Part shown: piece by piece, positions 55,076 to 64,000 of the stretch
How the letters are laid out: every line of letters begins with the position of its first letter
How positions within the stretch are numbered: the stretch's first letter is position 1
From: Devosia ginsengisoli
GTDB taxonomy: Bacteria > Pseudomonadota > Alphaproteobacteria > Rhizobiales > Devosiaceae
Direction: 5' to 3'
Length of the DNA stretch: 64,000 bases
NCBI RefSeq assembly: GCF_024707105.1
Contig: NZ_JANQAJ010000006.1
Span: 682,001-746,000, forward strand
The notes under the pieces: model-generated
The model's database searches: none
What the model saw: only the letters and a program-made list of their open reading frames with translations
Told to the model about the DNA's origin: nothing
Program-made: the position numbers and the translations under genes

Positions 55076-56618
55076 TCCGCAGCTTGGGGGGCCGCTGGTG
55101 CTCTACGAACCCGTCAAGGGCGGGTTGCGGCTGGCTGAAGTCGATGCCGAAGCCATGCGGCTGGGGCTCAGCGCCGGGCAGAACCTGGCCGATGCGCGGG
55201 CCATGGTGCCTGGACTGACCGTGCGCGAAATGGATCGTCCACAGCTCGAAGCGGCTTTTGCCGATTTTGCCGACTGGCATTCCAATGCCAGCCCGCTGGT
55301 GGCTGTCATGAACGAGGTCAGCGGCTTCGGCAACCTGGTGCTCGACATTACCGGGGTGGCGCATCTGTTTGGCGGCGAGCGACCCATGCTGCGTCTGTTG
55401 CTGACGCGATTGCGCGACCTCGGTTATACCGTGGCCGGCGCCATTGCCCCCACCATCGGGGCGGCCTGGGGCATCAGCCATTTTGCCCGCAGCCAGGTGG
55501 TCGAGGCGGGTGATCTCGAAAACATTCTCGATGCGCTGCCGGTTCATGCCCTGCGACTGACGCCGGTCCAGATCGCGGGCCTGACGCAGATGGGGCTCAA
55601 GACAATCGGCCAGCTCCGCCCACGGCCGCGCAAGCCGTTGCAGGCGCGGTTCGGCCTGTCGCTGCTGACCCGGCTCGACCAGGCCTATGGCATGGTCGAG
55701 GAGCGGATGACGCCGCGCCTGCCGCCGGCCGAACGCTATGCCGAGCGGCGCTTCGCCGATCCGATCGGGCTGATGGATGACGTGCTGATGACCTGCCACG
55801 ACCTGGCCATCCAGCTCGCGATAAGGCTGGAGGCCGAGGGGCAGGGCGGACAGGCCTTTCATCTCTTCCTCTATCGCGTCGACCACAAGGTCATGACCTT
55901 GTCGGTCAATTCGGCACGGCTGACGCGCGATCCCCAGCATATTACCAAGCTGTTCGCCAACCGCTCCGAGCGATTGGAAGGCGAATACCATGCCGGCTTC
56001 GGCATCGACATGATCCGGCTGGCGGTCAGCTCGGTTTCCGAACTCGATGCGGTGCAGCTTGGCGCCTTCTCGCATCAGGGCGTGGCCGAGGATCTCGACC
56101 AGCTCAGTGACCGGATGAGCAGCCGGCTCGGCACGATGGCTGTGCTGAAAACGCAATTGGTGGCCAGCCATATCCCCGAACAGGCAGCGCGGTTGGTGCC
56201 GGCGCTGGCGGCCAATGATGCGTTGCGCGATGCCGGTTGGCCCGTGCCGCCGCGGCCGCTACGGCTGCTGCCCATGCCGGAACGGGTGGCCATCAATGCC
56301 GAAGTGCCCGACGGGCTGCCTGCTTCGATGATCTGGCGGCGCGACAGCTACAAGATCGAAAAGGCCTCCGGCCCCGAGCGGCTGGGCGCGGAATGGTGGC
56401 GCAGCGGCCAGCGGTTGCAACTGGTGCCGCCCCGGCCGCCGAAAAAGGGCGAAACCCCGCCCTATATTCCCAATCTGCCGCAATTCGATCCCGAGGCCGG
56501 CACGCGCGACTATTTCGTGGTCGAGGACGCAACCGGTCGCCGCTTCTGGATTTTCCGGCAGGGTTTCCATCGGGCGGGCGAGCCGGCGGTCTGGTACCTG
56601 CATGGATTTTTCGCATGA
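54960..56618 (+). CDS. imuB: Y-family polymerase-like protein ImuB
   Basis: A 552-residue catalytically inactive Y-family relative that bridges DnaE2 to the beta clamp. The N-terminal VLFLPHWPTDYLKRRDP lacks the catalytic acidic residues of active polymerases, while the fold follows as LYEPVKGGLRLAEVDAEAMRLG, VLDITGVAHLFGGERPML. The C-terminal part carries RRDSYKIEKASGPERLGAEW and a final RDYFVVEDATGRRFWIFRQG. Start at ATG 54960 behind GGACGGAA; 54993 is an alternative. It overlaps dnaE2 as ATGA. Confidence 0.9.
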   Translation: MDSQHSLLSAAMQTGSPGARRFLVLFLPHWPTDYLKRRDPQLGGPLVLYEPVKGGLRLAEVDAEAMRLGLSAGQNLADARAMVPGLTVREMDRPQLEAAFADFADWHSNASPLVAVMNEVSGFGNLVLDITGVAHLFGGERPMLRLLLTRLRDLGYTVAGAIAPTIGAAWGISHFARSQVVEAGDLENILDALPVHALRLTPVQIAGLTQMGLKTIGQLRPRPRKPLQARFGLSLLTRLDQAYGMVEERMTPRLPPAERYAERRFADPIGLMDDVLMTCHDLAIQLAIRLEAEGQGGQAFHLFLYRVDHKVMTLSVNSARLTRDPQHITKLFANRSERLEGEYHAGFGIDMIRLAVSSVSELDAVQLGAFSHQGVAEDLDQLSDRMSSRLGTMAVLKTQLVASHIPEQAARLVPALAANDALRDAGWPVPPRPLRLLPMPERVAINAEVPDGLPASMIWRRDSYKIEKASGPERLGAEWWRSGQRLQLVPPRPPKKGETPPYIPNLPQFDPEAGTRDYFVVEDATGRRFWIFRQGFHRAGEPAVWYLHGFFA

Positions 56619-59600
56619 GCCAGGTCGTTGCCTTCGAGCCAAGAGCAGGTTCCCGGCCCCCGGCGGGCCAACCTGCTGCCGACTATGCCGAGCTGGTTTC
56701 GACCACCAATTTCTCCTTCCTGCGCGGCGGCTCGCATCCGGAGGAAATGGTCTCGGCCGCCATCCATCTAGGGCTCACCGCTTTCGGGGTGACCGACCGC
56801 AACAGCTTTGCCGGGGTGGTGCGCGGCTATGTGGTGGCGCGCGACCGGGACAAGGTCCGCTTTCCCGATTTCCGCTACCTGGTCGGGGTGCGCCTCGTCT
56901 TTGCCGATGGTACGCCCGATATCATCGCCTATCCTACCGACCGGGTGGCCTATGGGCGGCTGTGCAAGCTGCTCACCGTGGGCAATCAGCGCGGCGAAAA
57001 GGGCAAGCCGCTGCTCTATTTCCCGGATCTTTTCGGTACGGGCAATCCGGCTTCAGACAGCGAGCAGGGACCGCCGGAAAACTATGCGCAGGGCCAGCTC
57101 TTCATCCTCATGCCCGATGAGAGCGATTGGGGCCTGACGGCAAGGACGCTCGATACATTGGCGCGCCAGGTGCCCGGCCGCGTCTGGCTGGCCGGCACGC
57201 CGCGTTTCGATGGGCAGGATCGGGCCCGCCTCAACCGGGTGGCCGAACTGGCCCGGGTGCACCGCGTCCGGATGATTGCGACCAATGATGTGCTCTATCA
57301 CGAGCCCGACCGCCGCATGGTGCAGGATGTGGTGACCTGCATCCGCGAGCATCTGACGCTGGAAAGTGCCGGCTGGCGCCTCGCCGCCAATGCCGAGCGG
57401 CACCTCAAGCCACCGGGTGAAATGGCCCGCCTGTTCCGCGACCATCCCGATGCCCTGGCCGAAACCGGGCGCTTCATCGCCCGCGTGGATTTTTCGCTCG
57501 GCCAGCTCAAATACAATTATCCCGAGGAAACCATCGGCAATGGCGAAACCGCCCAGCAGACGCTGGAACGGCTGACCTGGGAAGGGGCGGCGAAGCGGTT
57601 TCCCGAGGGGGTGCCTGACAGCATCAAGCGCTCGATCTGGAGTGAGCTCTGCCTCATCGCCTACAAGGGCTATGCCGCCTACTTCCTGACGGTGCACGAC
57701 ATCGTCCGCTTCGCCCGCGATGAGCGCAACATCCTGTGCCAGGGCCGCGGATCGGCGGCCAATTCCACCGTCTGCTATTGCCTCGAAATTACTGCGGTCG
57801 ATCCACGCAAGGCCAAGCTGGTGTTTGGCCGCTTCATTTCGACCGAGCGTGACGAGCCGCCCGATATCGATGTCGATTTCGAGCATGAGCGGCGTGAGGA
57901 AGTGATGCAGTATGTCTATGCCAAATATGGCGGCAAGCGCACCGGACTGACCGCCAATGTCATTTCCTATCGCTCCAAGAGCGCCATGCGCGAGACCGCC
58001 AAGGCCTTCGGCATTTCCGACGATGTGATCAATGCCTTCAACCAGTTGAACTGGGGTTGGGGGTCGAGCGTCGAGCTGGGCAAGGTCCGCTCGATCGGGC
58101 TCGATCCTGACGATCCGGTGCTGGCGCAGATGTTCGAAGTCATCAAGGTCCTCAAGGGCTTTCCGCGCCATCTCAGCCAGCATGTCGGCGGCTTCGTCAT
58201 CACCCGAGATTCGCTGGAAAGCCTGGTGCCCATCGGCAAGTCGGCCATGGATAATCGCAATATCATCGAGTGGAACAAGGACGATATCGACGCTCTGGCC
58301 ATTCTCAAGGTCGATGTGCTGGCTTTGGGCATGCTCACCTGTCTGCAGCGGGCCTTTGGCCTGATGAAGGAGCATTATGGGCGGGAGGTGGAACTGGCTG
58401 AGCTGCAGAATGAAGAATTCAACCATCCAGACAGGGCAAAGCCCGTCTATGAGATGACCCATCGGGCAGACACGATCGGCGTGTTCCAGATCGAAAGCCG
58501 GGCGCAGATGTCGATGCTGCCGCGGTTGAAGCCGGTCGAATTCTACGATCTCGTCATCGAGGTTGCCATCGTGCGGCCGGGGCCGATCCAGGGCGGCATG
58601 GTGCATCCCTATCTCAAGCGCCGGCAGGGCATCGAGCAGGTTTCCTATCCCAGCAAGGCACTGGAAGAGGTGCTCAAGCGCACGCTGGGCGTGCCGCTGT
58701 TCCAGGAACAGGCCATGCAGATCGCCATTGTAGGCGCCGGTTTTTCAGCCGGCCGGGCCGATCAATTGCGCCGTGCCATGGCCGCCTGGAAACGCACCGG
58801 CCAGATCGAGCAGTTCGAGACCGATTTTCTCGCCGGCATGGCGAAGAATGGCTACAAGCCCGAATTCGCCCGCAGCGCCTTCGACCAGATCAAGGGCTTT
58901 GCCGAATATGGCTTTCCCGAAAGCCATGCGGCTTCCTTTGCGCTGCTGGTCTATGCCTCGTGCTGGCTCAAATGCCATTATCCCGATGTCTTTGCCTGCG
59001 CGCTGCTCAATTCCCAGCCCATGGGTTTTTATGCTGCCAGCCAGCTGGTGCGCGATGCGGTCGAGCATGGGGTCGAGGTCCGGCCGCCCGACATCAATCG
59101 GTCGGATCATGACAGCACGCTGGAGGATACGAAATGGCGCGCCAGTGACCATGTCTGGGAGCGCCATGCCCCCATGCGCGAGGTCATCTGGTCGAAAAAG
59201 GCATTGCGGCTGGGCCTGCGGGAAGTCGAAGGCCTGGCCAAGAAGGATATCGAGCGGATCGTGGAACTGCGTGGGGAAGGCTATACGTCCATCCGCGACC
59301 TGTGGCTGCGCACGGGGGTGCCCATTGCCAGCCTCGAAAAGCTCGCCCGGGCCGATGCCTTTGCCGAGCTGGGGCTCAACCGGCGCGAGGCGCTCTGGGC
59401 GGTCAAGGGCTTGATGGGCACGCATGGGGCCGAGGTGCTGCCGCTCTTTGCCGCCACGCAACCGGCACTGCCCGCGCCGGCGGAAGAGAAGACCAACCTG
59501 CCGCTGATGCAACTGGGTGAAGAGGTGATCCACGATTATGCGACGCTGTCGCTGTCGCTTAAAGGCCACCCGGTGCAGTTCCTGCGGCCCATGCTGGACA

Positions 59601-60040
59601 AGCGGGGCACGATAAAAGCGGCGGACCTGGGCAAAGTGGAGCCCGGACACCGGATCGAGGTTGCCGGGCTGGTGCTGGTGCGCCAGCGTCCGGGCACGGC
59701 AAGCGGAGTGATCTTCGCCACGCTGGAGGACGAGACGGGCATTGCCAATATCGTCATCTGGCCAAAGCTCTTCGAGAAAGACGAGATGCGCCGGACGCTG
59801 CTGGCGAGCCGCCTGCTGGCCGTGCATGGCAAATTGCAGAAGGAGGGCCTCGTGATCCATATCATTGCCGAGGACATGGTCGATCTCACCCCACAATTGC
59901 TCGATATCAGCAATGGCCGGGATATCGAAGAGATCGCTCCGCCCCGCAACGGAGGCCATGACCGCAATACCCAGCGCGAAGTTGAAATGGCCCGGCGACG
60001 AGCCTATGCGGCGCTGCCCGGCGGTCGCAATTTCCACTGA
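56615..60040 (+). CDS. dnaE2: Error-prone DNA polymerase III alpha subunit
   Basis: A 1141-residue C-family polymerase. The PHP domain starts YAELVSTTNFSFLRGGSHPE. The polymerase acidic residues are in the DEPPDIDVDFEHERREEVM segment, with the upstream CQGRGSAANSTVCY. Also present are RETAKAFGISDDVINAFNQL, the tandem HhH and the OB-fold region (GVIFATLEDETGIANIVIW). It makes lesion-bypass errors with ImuA/ImuB. The start at 56615 couples it to imuB (ATGA). Length is normal. Confidence 0.96.
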   Translation: MSQVVAFEPRAGSRPPAGQPAADYAELVSTTNFSFLRGGSHPEEMVSAAIHLGLTAFGVTDRNSFAGVVRGYVVARDRDKVRFPDFRYLVGVRLVFADGTPDIIAYPTDRVAYGRLCKLLTVGNQRGEKGKPLLYFPDLFGTGNPASDSEQGPPENYAQGQLFILMPDESDWGLTARTLDTLARQVPGRVWLAGTPRFDGQDRARLNRVAELARVHRVRMIATNDVLYHEPDRRMVQDVVTCIREHLTLESAGWRLAANAERHLKPPGEMARLFRDHPDALAETGRFIARVDFSLGQLKYNYPEETIGNGETAQQTLERLTWEGAAKRFPEGVPDSIKRSIWSELCLIAYKGYAAYFLTVHDIVRFARDERNILCQGRGSAANSTVCYCLEITAVDPRKAKLVFGRFISTERDEPPDIDVDFEHERREEVMQYVYAKYGGKRTGLTANVISYRSKSAMRETAKAFGISDDVINAFNQLNWGWGSSVELGKVRSIGLDPDDPVLAQMFEVIKVLKGFPRHLSQHVGGFVITRDSLESLVPIGKSAMDNRNIIEWNKDDIDALAILKVDVLALGMLTCLQRAFGLMKEHYGREVELAELQNEEFNHPDRAKPVYEMTHRADTIGVFQIESRAQMSMLPRLKPVEFYDLVIEVAIVRPGPIQGGMVHPYLKRRQGIEQVSYPSKALEEVLKRTLGVPLFQEQAMQIAIVGAGFSAGRADQLRRAMAAWKRTGQIEQFETDFLAGMAKNGYKPEFARSAFDQIKGFAEYGFPESHAASFALLVYASCWLKCHYPDVFACALLNSQPMGFYAASQLVRDAVEHGVEVRPPDINRSDHDSTLEDTKWRASDHVWERHAPMREVIWSKKALRLGLREVEGLAKKDIERIVELRGEGYTSIRDLWLRTGVPIASLEKLARADAFAELGLNRREALWAVKGLMGTHGAEVLPLFAATQPALPAPAEEKTNLPLMQLGEEVIHDYATLSLSLKGHPVQFLRPMLDKRGTIKAADLGKVEPGHRIEVAGLVLVRQRPGTASGVIFATLEDETGIANIVIWPKLFEKDEMRRTLLASRLLAVHGKLQKEGLVIHIIAEDMVDLTPQLLDISNGRDIEEIAPPRNGGHDRNTQREVEMARRRAYAALPGGRNFH

Positions 60041-60052
60041 GGCCAGAGCCTT

Positions 60053-60109
60053 CGTTTGTCGCGTTTCCGAACCGCAAAACCGTTGCCGCTTTTGCTGGAA
60101 ACGCTCTAG
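60053..60109. repeat. Rhizobial-type short repeat, family A, copy 4
   Basis: It reads GTTTGTCGCGTTTCCGAACC then GCAAAACCGTTGCCGCTTTT and GCTGGAAACGCTCTAG. It is nearly identical to copy 2. The terminal CTAG supplies the TAG stop of phhB on the minus strand, as copy 1 does for ccmG. Confidence 0.8.
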
Positions 60110-60396
60110 ATCAGGATCTTGTCGATCGCCTTGGCCAGAGCGATGTCCCGGGCGCTGAGGCCGCCGGCGTCGTGGGTGGAGAGGCGGATGGAGACGCTGT
60201 TATAGCTGTTGGACCAGTCGGGGTGGTGGCCGGCTTTTTCGGCCGCCAGGGCGACCCGGCTCATGAAGGCGAAAGCCTCGGAAAAATCCTTGAACTTGAA
60301 GACGCGGTCGATCGCGCTGGCCGCCTCGTCATAAATCCAGCCATTGAGGCCGCGCAGGCCCGTTTCCCGTTCCGCGTCGCTCAGCTTTTCGACCAT
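60106..60396 (-). CDS. phhB: 4a-hydroxytetrahydrobiopterin dehydratase (pterin dehydratase)
   Basis: A 96-residue pterin-4a-carbinolamine dehydratase. The signature is [20 protein letters not shown] followed by [12 protein letters not shown], with the His-His-Pro and Asp of the active site. The N-terminus is [14 protein letters not shown] with [14 protein letters not shown]. The ATG at 60396 has AGGTGAAC before it; GTG 60405 would add three residues. It regenerates pterin cofactor for aromatic amino-acid hydroxylases; none is adjacent. Its stop lies in a dispersed repeat. Confidence 0.93.
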   Translation of the reverse strand: MVEKLSDAERETGLRGLNGWIYDEAASAIDRVFKFKDFSEAFAFMSRVALAAEKAGHHPDWSNSYNSVSIRLSTHDAGGLSARDIALAKAIDKILI

Positions 60397-60566
60397 GCCG
60401 TTCACCTGTTCCAGACCTGCAGCATCGCATCCCTAGACAGGCAAAGCGACGCTTCCGTGGCGGGTGTTAACGCGGCGGCAAGCAATTTGGCCGCAGCGTG
60501 ATGACCAACCCGGATGGCCGATAGCCGGCCGGGTCAAATTCAGATCCGCGAGCGAGGGGGCGGCGC

Positions 60567-61802
60567 GTGGTTTGGACCAGACGAGTTGCGGCCTTTGGCC
60601 TGATCGGGGCGCTGGCCATTCCGGCCGCCGCTGCGACCGAGCTGGTGGTTTATCACAACTGGGCTTCGCCGGCCGAGCTGACGGCGCTCAACGTGCTGCG
60701 CGACGCGCTTGAAGCGCGTGGGCACAGCTGGGTGTCATTGGCCATTCCGCATGATGCCAATGGCGATATCGATGTGGTGCAACTGATCCAGGCCGGGGCC
60801 ACGCCCAATGTCTTCCTGCAGTTGCAGCCCGATATCTATCGCAGCCTCGATGCCGAGGGAAAAGTGCTGCATCTGGAGGCGCAGTTTGCCGAGAGTGGCG
60901 TGCTGGCGCAATTTCCGCCCGTGGTGCGCGACGCCATCACCGTCGATGGCGCCATCGTCAAGACACCGGTCTCCATTCACGCCGATGCGATGATCTATTA
61001 TAGCCGCGCCGTGGCGGAGGCCGCGGGTATCGACCCCGAAAGCTGGACCTCGCTAGAGGATATGTGGGTCGATTTCGATGCCGTGCGGGAGGCGGGTTTC
61101 CAGCCCATTGCGCAGGGCGCCCAGCCCTGGCAGGTCGGCTACCTGACCCATGCGCTGGTGGCGAGCCTGGCTGCCCCCGGCGTCTATGCCGGGCTTTACG
61201 GCGCCGTCACCGATCCGGCCGTGCTCTACGATGCCAGCCTGCGCGAGGTGTTTGCCTGGCTGCGCCGCTTCCAGCAGGAAGCCGATGCCGGGGCGGCGCA
61301 GCGCGACTGGAACATGGCCACCAATATGGTGATCAACGGCGCGGCTTTGCTGCAGGTGCAGGGCGACTGGATGAAGGGAGAGTGGCGCGCGGCGGGGAAG
61401 ACTGAGACCGAGGACTATGGCTGCCTTTTCCTGCCCGGCGCGGCGCATCTGCCGGTCACCGTGGATAGCTGGGGCCTGCTGGGCGGCGTCCCGCCCGAAG
61501 TCGAAGCCGCCGAACGGACCTTCGCCGATGTGGTGGTCGATGCCGATGTGCAGGCGCGCTTCGCCGCGGCCAAGGGCTCCACGCCGGTTCGGTTCGATGC
61601 GCGCGGCGGCGCGGATGCCTGCTCGCAAAAGGTGCTGGCGGCGCTGGACCGGCCGGATTTCGCCCGGCCCACGCCACACCTGACGGCGCCTCCGGCCTGG
61701 ATTGCGGCGGTGTGGGATATCGCCAACGCCTATTGGAACGATCCGGCCATGACGCCGGAAGCGGCGATTGCCGCACTCAAGGCCGCCCAAACGGCGTTCT
61801 AG
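60567..61802 (+). CDS. Periplasmic sugar-binding protein, ABC type (family 1)
   Basis: A 411-residue solute-binding protein with a signal peptide (VAAFGLIGALAIPAAAA). It resembles glucose/mannose-type binding proteins (GtsA): LVVYHNWASPAELTALNVLR, QAGATPNVFLQLQPDIYRSL, GFQPIAQGAQPWQVGYL, LQVQGDWMKGEW, WGLLGGVPPEVEAAE, AAKGSTPVRFDA. It starts with GTG behind GAGGGGGCG. No permease or ATPase gene accompanies it; the next gene encodes a c-di-GMP protein. Confidence 0.88.
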   Translation: MVWTRRVAAFGLIGALAIPAAAATELVVYHNWASPAELTALNVLRDALEARGHSWVSLAIPHDANGDIDVVQLIQAGATPNVFLQLQPDIYRSLDAEGKVLHLEAQFAESGVLAQFPPVVRDAITVDGAIVKTPVSIHADAMIYYSRAVAEAAGIDPESWTSLEDMWVDFDAVREAGFQPIAQGAQPWQVGYLTHALVASLAAPGVYAGLYGAVTDPAVLYDASLREVFAWLRRFQQEADAGAAQRDWNMATNMVINGAALLQVQGDWMKGEWRAAGKTETEDYGCLFLPGAAHLPVTVDSWGLLGGVPPEVEAAERTFADVVVDADVQARFAAAKGSTPVRFDARGGADACSQKVLAALDRPDFARPTPHLTAPPAWIAAVWDIANAYWNDPAMTPEAAIAALKAAQTAF

Positions 61803-61946
61803 CGCCCGCCCCCTGCCGAAGCAGCCGGTGTTAAGCTGTTGTTCACCCTGCCATCGGGAATTTCCGCGACCCCATAGGCGTTTTGCTCAAAGCAAGGCGT
61901 TCTTAAGGGCTTAGGGGTTTCTATAGCTGCTAACCAGGGGAACTAC

Positions 61947-64000
61947 GTGTTTACCTCAGCGCGAAAGACAATGCCGGCCCTCGACTATGTGTCGATCATC
62001 CGCTCGGTCTACAGGGACCGGCGCGCGATGTTGGCGGCTGCGTGGGGAACGGCGCTGGCAGCGGCGCTGAGCGCCTACAAGTCCCAATCATTGCCGCTTT
62101 TCGCCATTGCCCTGGCCTTCATCATCATGGGCGTGCTGCGCTATGCCGATTCGCGCGCCTTCCAGCGGGCGGATATCGGCAGCGACGATGCCGAAGCGGC
62201 CGAACACTGGGAAAACCGCGCCGTGGTTTCCGGTGCCCTGACGGGCATCGTCTATGGCGCGTGGTGCTTCATCTCCATGGTCGTCGTCAGGGATCCTTTC
62301 GCCGCGCTGACCAGTGCCACGCTGACCACGGCCGCCATGGTGGGCCTGGTGGCCCGCAATTTCGGGCTGGATCGCCTGGTCACCATACAGATGGTGCTGG
62401 TCATCCTGCCGCTGTCGGTCGGCTATGCCATGCATGGCGATATCTACCATATCGTGCTGGCCCTGCTGCTCGGCATCATGCTGGCGAGCTTCCGCAAACT
62501 GGCCGCCGACACCCGCTCCATCCTGCTCAGCGCCGTGCATGGCCGCGTCGAGGCCTCGCGCCTGGCGGCAGAACTCGACATGGCCATGACCACGCTCGAG
62601 CATGGCCTGTGCATGCTCGACGAGCGCGGCGTCATCTCGGTCGCCAATGAGCGGGCGGTGCGCCTGTTCAACCTCATGGGCCAGTCCGACCTGCTGGGCC
62701 AGCCGGTCAGCGCCGTGCTCGGCACGCTGGGCGATAGCGGCGTGCTGCCACGCACCGCAGTCGATCGCCTGCTCGACGTCATCGGCAAGCATACGTCGGG
62801 CAAGGTGCTGCTCTGCCTGCCGGCGGGCCGCTATTACGAAGTTTCGGTCAGCTCGCGCCTCGAGCGCAGCGTGCTGCTGTTCGAAGACATCAGCGAGCGC
62901 ATCGCCTCGGAAGAGCGCATCAATTTCATGGCGCGCCACGATACGCTGACCGCGCTGCCCAACCGCACCTATTTCGGCGAATTGGCCACCGAGGACATGG
63001 AGGCCCGCCGCTTCGCCGGAGCCCGGCCGCGGCTGGTCTCGCTGATGATCATCGACATCGACGACTTCAAGCATGTCAACGACACGTTCGGCCATATCGT
63101 GGGCGACGAATTGCTGATGCAGGTGGCCAACCGCCTGCGCCAGACCGTGCCGGCCGAAGCCGTGCTGGCGCGGCTGGGCGGCGACGAATTCGTCATCTAT
63201 CGCGGCGCCGTGGGCGATGCGGCGCAGGCCCAGGCCGATGCCACCGCTATTCTCGGTGCGTTTTCCGAGCCATTCCGGCTCGAAGGGCTGACGCTGTCGG
63301 TTACGGTCAGCGTCGGGCTGACCACCAGTGCCATCGCCACCGAAGCCCTCGACGACCTGATGACCAAGGCCGACCTGGCGCTCTATTCGGCCAAGGGCGA
63401 CGGCAAGGCCCGCAGTCAGCTGTTCCACGCCCAGATGGATATCGACTACCACTATCGCCAGCGGCTCAAGGCCGATTTGCGCGATGCGGTGCGGGATGGC
63501 GCCCTGTCGCTTTCCTTCCAGCCGCTGTTGGACATCGCCACCCGCAAGGTGGTGACCTGCGAGGCGCTGGCCCGCTGGAACCATCCCGAACTGGGCCCGA
63601 TTCCGCCCTCGACCTTCATTCCGCTGGCCGAAGAAATGGGCCTGATCTCCACCATCACCTCCTGGGTGATCGGGCATGCGACCGAGCAATGCAGCCATTG
63701 GCCGGGCAATGTCGGCGTAGCCGTCAACATTTCGGCGCGCGATTTCCGTGGCAGCGACCTCGGCAACCTGGTGGAAGACGCGCTGGCCCGGTCCGGCCTC
63801 GATCCGGCGCGGCTCGAGATCGAAGTGACCGAGACGGCCGTGATCGAGGAGCGCGAGATCGCCCATCGTGTGCTCAGCGACCTGGCCGCCAAGGGCATTG
63901 CCATTGCGCTCGACGATTTCGGTACCGGCTATTCGTCATTGAGCTATCTCAATGCTTTGCCCTTCACCAAGCTCAAGATCGATCGCTCCTTCGTGGCCGA
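61947..64000 (+). CDS. Membrane PAS-GGDEF-EAL c-di-GMP protein, 3' end beyond the window
   Basis: At least 684 residues, open to the window edge. About six N-terminal membrane segments (WGTALAAALSAY, AIALAFIIMGVLRY, SGALTGIVYGAWCFISMVV, VLVILPLSVGYAM) form a MASE-like sensor. A PAS-like domain (DMAMTTLEHGLCMLDERGVI), a GGDEF domain with intact ARLGGDEFVIYR, and an EAL domain with CEALARWNHPELG and LDDFGTGYSSLSYLN follow. Both enzymes look competent. GTG 61947 has an AGGGGAAC site; ATG 61971 is an alternative. Confidence 0.9.
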   Translation, partial: MFTSARKTMPALDYVSIIRSVYRDRRAMLAAAWGTALAAALSAYKSQSLPLFAIALAFIIMGVLRYADSRAFQRADIGSDDAEAAEHWENRAVVSGALTGIVYGAWCFISMVVVRDPFAALTSATLTTAAMVGLVARNFGLDRLVTIQMVLVILPLSVGYAMHGDIYHIVLALLLGIMLASFRKLAADTRSILLSAVHGRVEASRLAAELDMAMTTLEHGLCMLDERGVISVANERAVRLFNLMGQSDLLGQPVSAVLGTLGDSGVLPRTAVDRLLDVIGKHTSGKVLLCLPAGRYYEVSVSSRLERSVLLFEDISERIASEERINFMARHDTLTALPNRTYFGELATEDMEARRFAGARPRLVSLMIIDIDDFKHVNDTFGHIVGDELLMQVANRLRQTVPAEAVLARLGGDEFVIYRGAVGDAAQAQADATAILGAFSEPFRLEGLTLSVTVSVGLTTSAIATEALDDLMTKADLALYSAKGDGKARSQLFHAQMDIDYHYRQRLKADLRDAVRDGALSLSFQPLLDIATRKVVTCEALARWNHPELGPIPPSTFIPLAEEMGLISTITSWVIGHATEQCSHWPGNVGVAVNISARDFRGSDLGNLVEDALARSGLDPARLEIEVTETAVIEEREIAHRVLSDLAAKGIAIALDDFGTGYSSLSYLNALPFTKLKIDRSFVA

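Overview
The window reads as a high-GC alphaproteobacterial chromosome segment, most likely order Hyphomicrobiales (Rhizobiales) and perhaps Devosia-like. The evidence is family content (DUF1223, DUF2794, DUF930, DUF1674, a CcmABCDG cluster divergent from acnA, K+-independent H+-pyrophosphatase, ImuA-ImuB-DnaE2), a LexA box of the alphaproteobacterial GTTC-N7-GTTC type, and a short dispersed repeat of a kind common in Rhizobiales. The genus is an inference. Most of the window is ordinary core genome. There is no prophage, insertion sequence, CRISPR array, rRNA or confident tRNA.

Layout. 0-5.5 kb: the 3' end of an OmpR-type regulator, a divergent LysR/NADP-oxidoreductase pair, a CNMP-binding protein, a DUF930 protein, exonuclease III and a nucleotidyltransferase-like protein. 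5.5-13.4 kb: rplS, trmD and rimM, small unknowns, a zincin, leuC, a flippase and purH. 13.6-17.9 kb: a heparinase-like protein, an RsmB-type methyltransferase, htpX, an SdhAF4-like protein and a lone Flp pilin too short for usual ORF calling. 18-25.8 kb: ccmGDCBA against acnA, a stand-alone FlbD-type HTH, DUF1223, a candidate small RNA and DUF2794. 25.9-33.9 kb: GNAT, Bax inhibitor, ThpR, two IalB-like proteins, rlmN, an unknown protein with a beta-gamma-crystallin-like tail, rlmJ, LysE and an Lrp regulator. 34-41 kb: argG, a PAS-GGDEF-EAL protein, a TetR/hydrolase pair, a sigma factor coupled to a glyoxalase-fold protein, and an outer-membrane protein. 41-48 kb: typA, dedA, yggT, DUF167, hppA and a DUF559 endonuclease-like gene enclosed by inverted repeats. 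48.5-54 kb: a RibD/DHFR-like protein, a MarR/cytochrome b561 pair, a phosphotransferase, a serine hydrolase, ppa, a secreted protein and a TerB-like protein. 54.2-60 kb: the SOS mutagenesis operon imuA-imuB-dnaE2. 60-64 kb: phhB, a sugar-binding protein and a GGDEF-EAL protein cut by the window end.

Genes that work together: RimM, TrmD and L19 (ribosome and tRNA maturation); CcmABCDG (cytochrome c maturation); ImuA, ImuB and DnaE2 (damage-induced mutagenesis); and three divergent regulator-target pairs with visible candidate operators (TetR, MarR, Lrp).

Two cautions and the best leads. Three conserved genes (rplS, argG, hppA) carry single-base indels that break the frame; four such indels suggest consensus errors in this sequence, although real mutation is not excluded. 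Two dispersed palindromic repeat families and a third G/C-rich family are spread through the intergenic spaces. The most unusual structure is the DUF559 gene lying between inverted copies of the G/C-rich repeat (27 bases identical). The second is a possible terminated small RNA on the minus strand near 25.1 kb.
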